64,000 nt of DNA from NCBI GenBank assembly GCA_001627925.1, contig LUQC01000108.1, forward strand, positions 1-64,000. Reading direction: 5' to 3'. A program made the position numbers and the translations under genes. Source of the DNA: Rhodobacteraceae bacterium REDSEA-S34_B6 (GTDB lineage Bacteria; Pseudomonadota; Alphaproteobacteria; Rhodobacterales; Rhodobacteraceae). Below the pieces are notes generated by a model. That model saw only the letters and a list, made by a program, of their open reading frames with translations. It did no database searches and was not told the origin of the DNA. Positions 62,874-64,000 of this stretch are shown here, in pieces (the stretch's first letter is position 1; the number at the start of each line of letters is the position of its first letter).

Positions 62874-64000
62874 ATGGATCATTTTTCTTATAAGGAGGAC
62901 ATTCTTCACGCCGAAGAAGTCTCAATACAAGAGATTGCGAAAGAAGTAGGAACACCATTTTATATTTATTCTACTGCAACCCTGCGTAGACATTTTGATT
63001 TATTTGAAAGCGCTCTAAGTGGTGTTGATCACTTGATATGTTATGCTGTTAAGGCTGCCTCAAATCAGGCTATTTTGAAAACGTTGGCAAAATTTGGTGC
63101 TGGAATGGACGTTGTTTCCGGTGGTGAATACAAACGAGCCAGAGACGCTGGTGTAGATGGTGGCCGTATCGTTTTTTCGGGAGTTGGAAAAACTGGTGCT
63201 GAGATGAAACTCGCCCTGCATGAGGGTGTGCGACAGTTCAATGTTGAGTCTGAGGAGGAACTATTAGTATTATCAGGCATAGCTCATGATATGAACCGAG
63301 TAGCGCCAATAAGTATAAGAGTAAATCCAGACGTTGACGCCAAAACTCACGAAAAAATTGCCACAGGTAAGGCCGAGAACAAATTTGGAATACCAATATC
63401 AAGGGCAAGAGAAGTTTATGCAAGAGCTGCTTCACTACCCGGTATACAGGTTGTGGGAATAGATCTCCACATAGGTAGTCAACTTACTCAACTTTTACCT
63501 TTTGAGAAAGCATATACGAAAATCGCTGATCTCACTGACGTCTTGAGGTCTGATGGACATGAAATCAAACGACTTGATTTGGGTGGTGGTTTGGGTATTC
63601 CATATGGATTGGAAGATGGCAGCCCTCCAACACCAAAAGAATATGGTGAAATGGTTAAAAGAGTATTAGGCCATCTAAATTGTGAAATAGAAATCGAGCC
63701 TGGAAGACTATTGGTCGGTAATGCTGGTTTGCTCGTTTCAGAGGTAATTTACGTTAAAAAAGGTCACGACAGGGAATTTTTAATTTTGGATGCAGCAATG
63801 AATGATTTATTACGTCCAGCCCTCTACGAAGCATATCATGATATAGTTCCAGTCAAAAAATCTTCTTCAAACCAAGAGAACGCGATTTATGATGTAGTTG
63901 GTCCAGTTTGCGAGACCGGGGACACTTTTGCTAAATCCCGCGCCATGAAAAAATGTAGTCCGGGTGATCTTGTGGCTTTTCGTTCTGCTGGAGCATACGG
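62874..64000 (+). CDS. lysA: Diaminopimelate decarboxylase, 3' end outside window
   Basis: 375 codons of a PLP-dependent fold III decarboxylase; starts MDHFSYKEDILHAEEVSIQEI. The PLP lysine lies in CYAVKAASN, and LGGGLGIPYGLEDG, EIEPGRLLVGNAG, CETGDTFAKSR and FRSAGAYG are all normal. It makes L-lysine from meso-diaminopimelate. Only about 45 residues should be missing at the end. Confidence 0.95.
   Translation, partial: MDHFSYKEDILHAEEVSIQEIAKEVGTPFYIYSTATLRRHFDLFESALSGVDHLICYAVKAASNQAILKTLAKFGAGMDVVSGGEYKRARDAGVDGGRIVFSGVGKTGAEMKLALHEGVRQFNVESEEELLVLSGIAHDMNRVAPISIRVNPDVDAKTHEKIATGKAENKFGIPISRAREVYARAASLPGIQVVGIDLHIGSQLTQLLPFEKAYTKIADLTDVLRSDGHEIKRLDLGGGLGIPYGLEDGSPPTPKEYGEMVKRVLGHLNCEIEIEPGRLLVGNAGLLVSEVIYVKKGHDREFLILDAAMNDLLRPALYEAYHDIVPVKKSSSNQENAIYDVVGPVCETGDTFAKSRAMKKCSPGDLVAFRSAGAY

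Noticed and set aside
1-64000. tRNA, rRNA, CRISPR arrays, prophage or intact transposase
   Set aside because: Read for these on both strands; none seen.

Overview
The window is a low-GC (roughly 40 %, by eye) stretch of a proteobacterial chromosome. It most resembles a marine alphaproteobacterium near the Rhodobacterales. The pointers are the tlpA / argH / tiny lipoprotein / lysA order at the right end, an aglEFGAK alpha-glucoside cassette in the rhizobial/roseobacter order, a ceramidase-family membrane protein, an AlkB hydroxylase, and many small glutathione-linked (GFA, GST) and cupin proteins. I saw no rRNA, tRNA, CRISPR array, prophage or intact insertion sequence.

Left block (1-19 kb) is nitrogen-scavenging metabolism. 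Two imperfect copies of a ~115-bp repeat flank a cupin / NTF2-like / small-barrel trio. A long minus-strand cluster then reads urtA-B-C-D-E (urea/short-chain amide ABC importer), a 100-aa unknown, amiE (aliphatic amidase), a NorQ/CbbQ-type AAA ATPase, a NorD/CbbO-type VWA protein and a family I CoA-transferase. Divergently, on the plus strand, lies a complete urease operon ureE-F-(AB fused)-C-G-D. Together these could import urea or amides, hydrolyse them to ammonia plus CO2 or a short carboxylic acid, and activate the acid as a CoA thioester. The ATPase/VWA pair is the unexplained partner. Three direct repeats spaced by exactly 20 bp lie between the two divergent operons.

Middle block (19-51 kb) is an accessory region of mostly short genes on both strands. 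It holds six GFA-type zinc/thiol proteins, two glutathione S-transferases, about ten small proteins that look like dimeric alpha/beta-barrel (ABM/DUF4242-like) folds, cupins, two DMT exporters, a rhodanese, a pentapeptide protein, a ProX-type editing deacylase, a 2-deoxyribosyltransferase-like protein, an AlkB-type hydroxylase, and a cytochrome b561 / cytochrome c / cytochrome c / multicopper oxidase module. Several genes under 60 codons are visible here, including a CDGSH-like 43-aa protein, a DUF1737-like 56-aa protein and secreted microproteins. Two decaying small genes (one nonsense split, one homopolymer frameshift) and several orphan hairpins/terminators suggest small RNAs.

Right block (51-64 kb) holds the minus-strand alpha-glucoside cassette aglE-F-G-A-K with a LacI-type operator upstream. 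In it aglA is broken by an internal deletion that removes the third catalytic aspartate region and shifts the frame. It is followed by a flavin reductase, a type I ABC exporter preceded by a perfect 18-bp palindrome, tlpA, argH, a 31-aa lipoprotein and the 5' part of lysA, which runs off the window.
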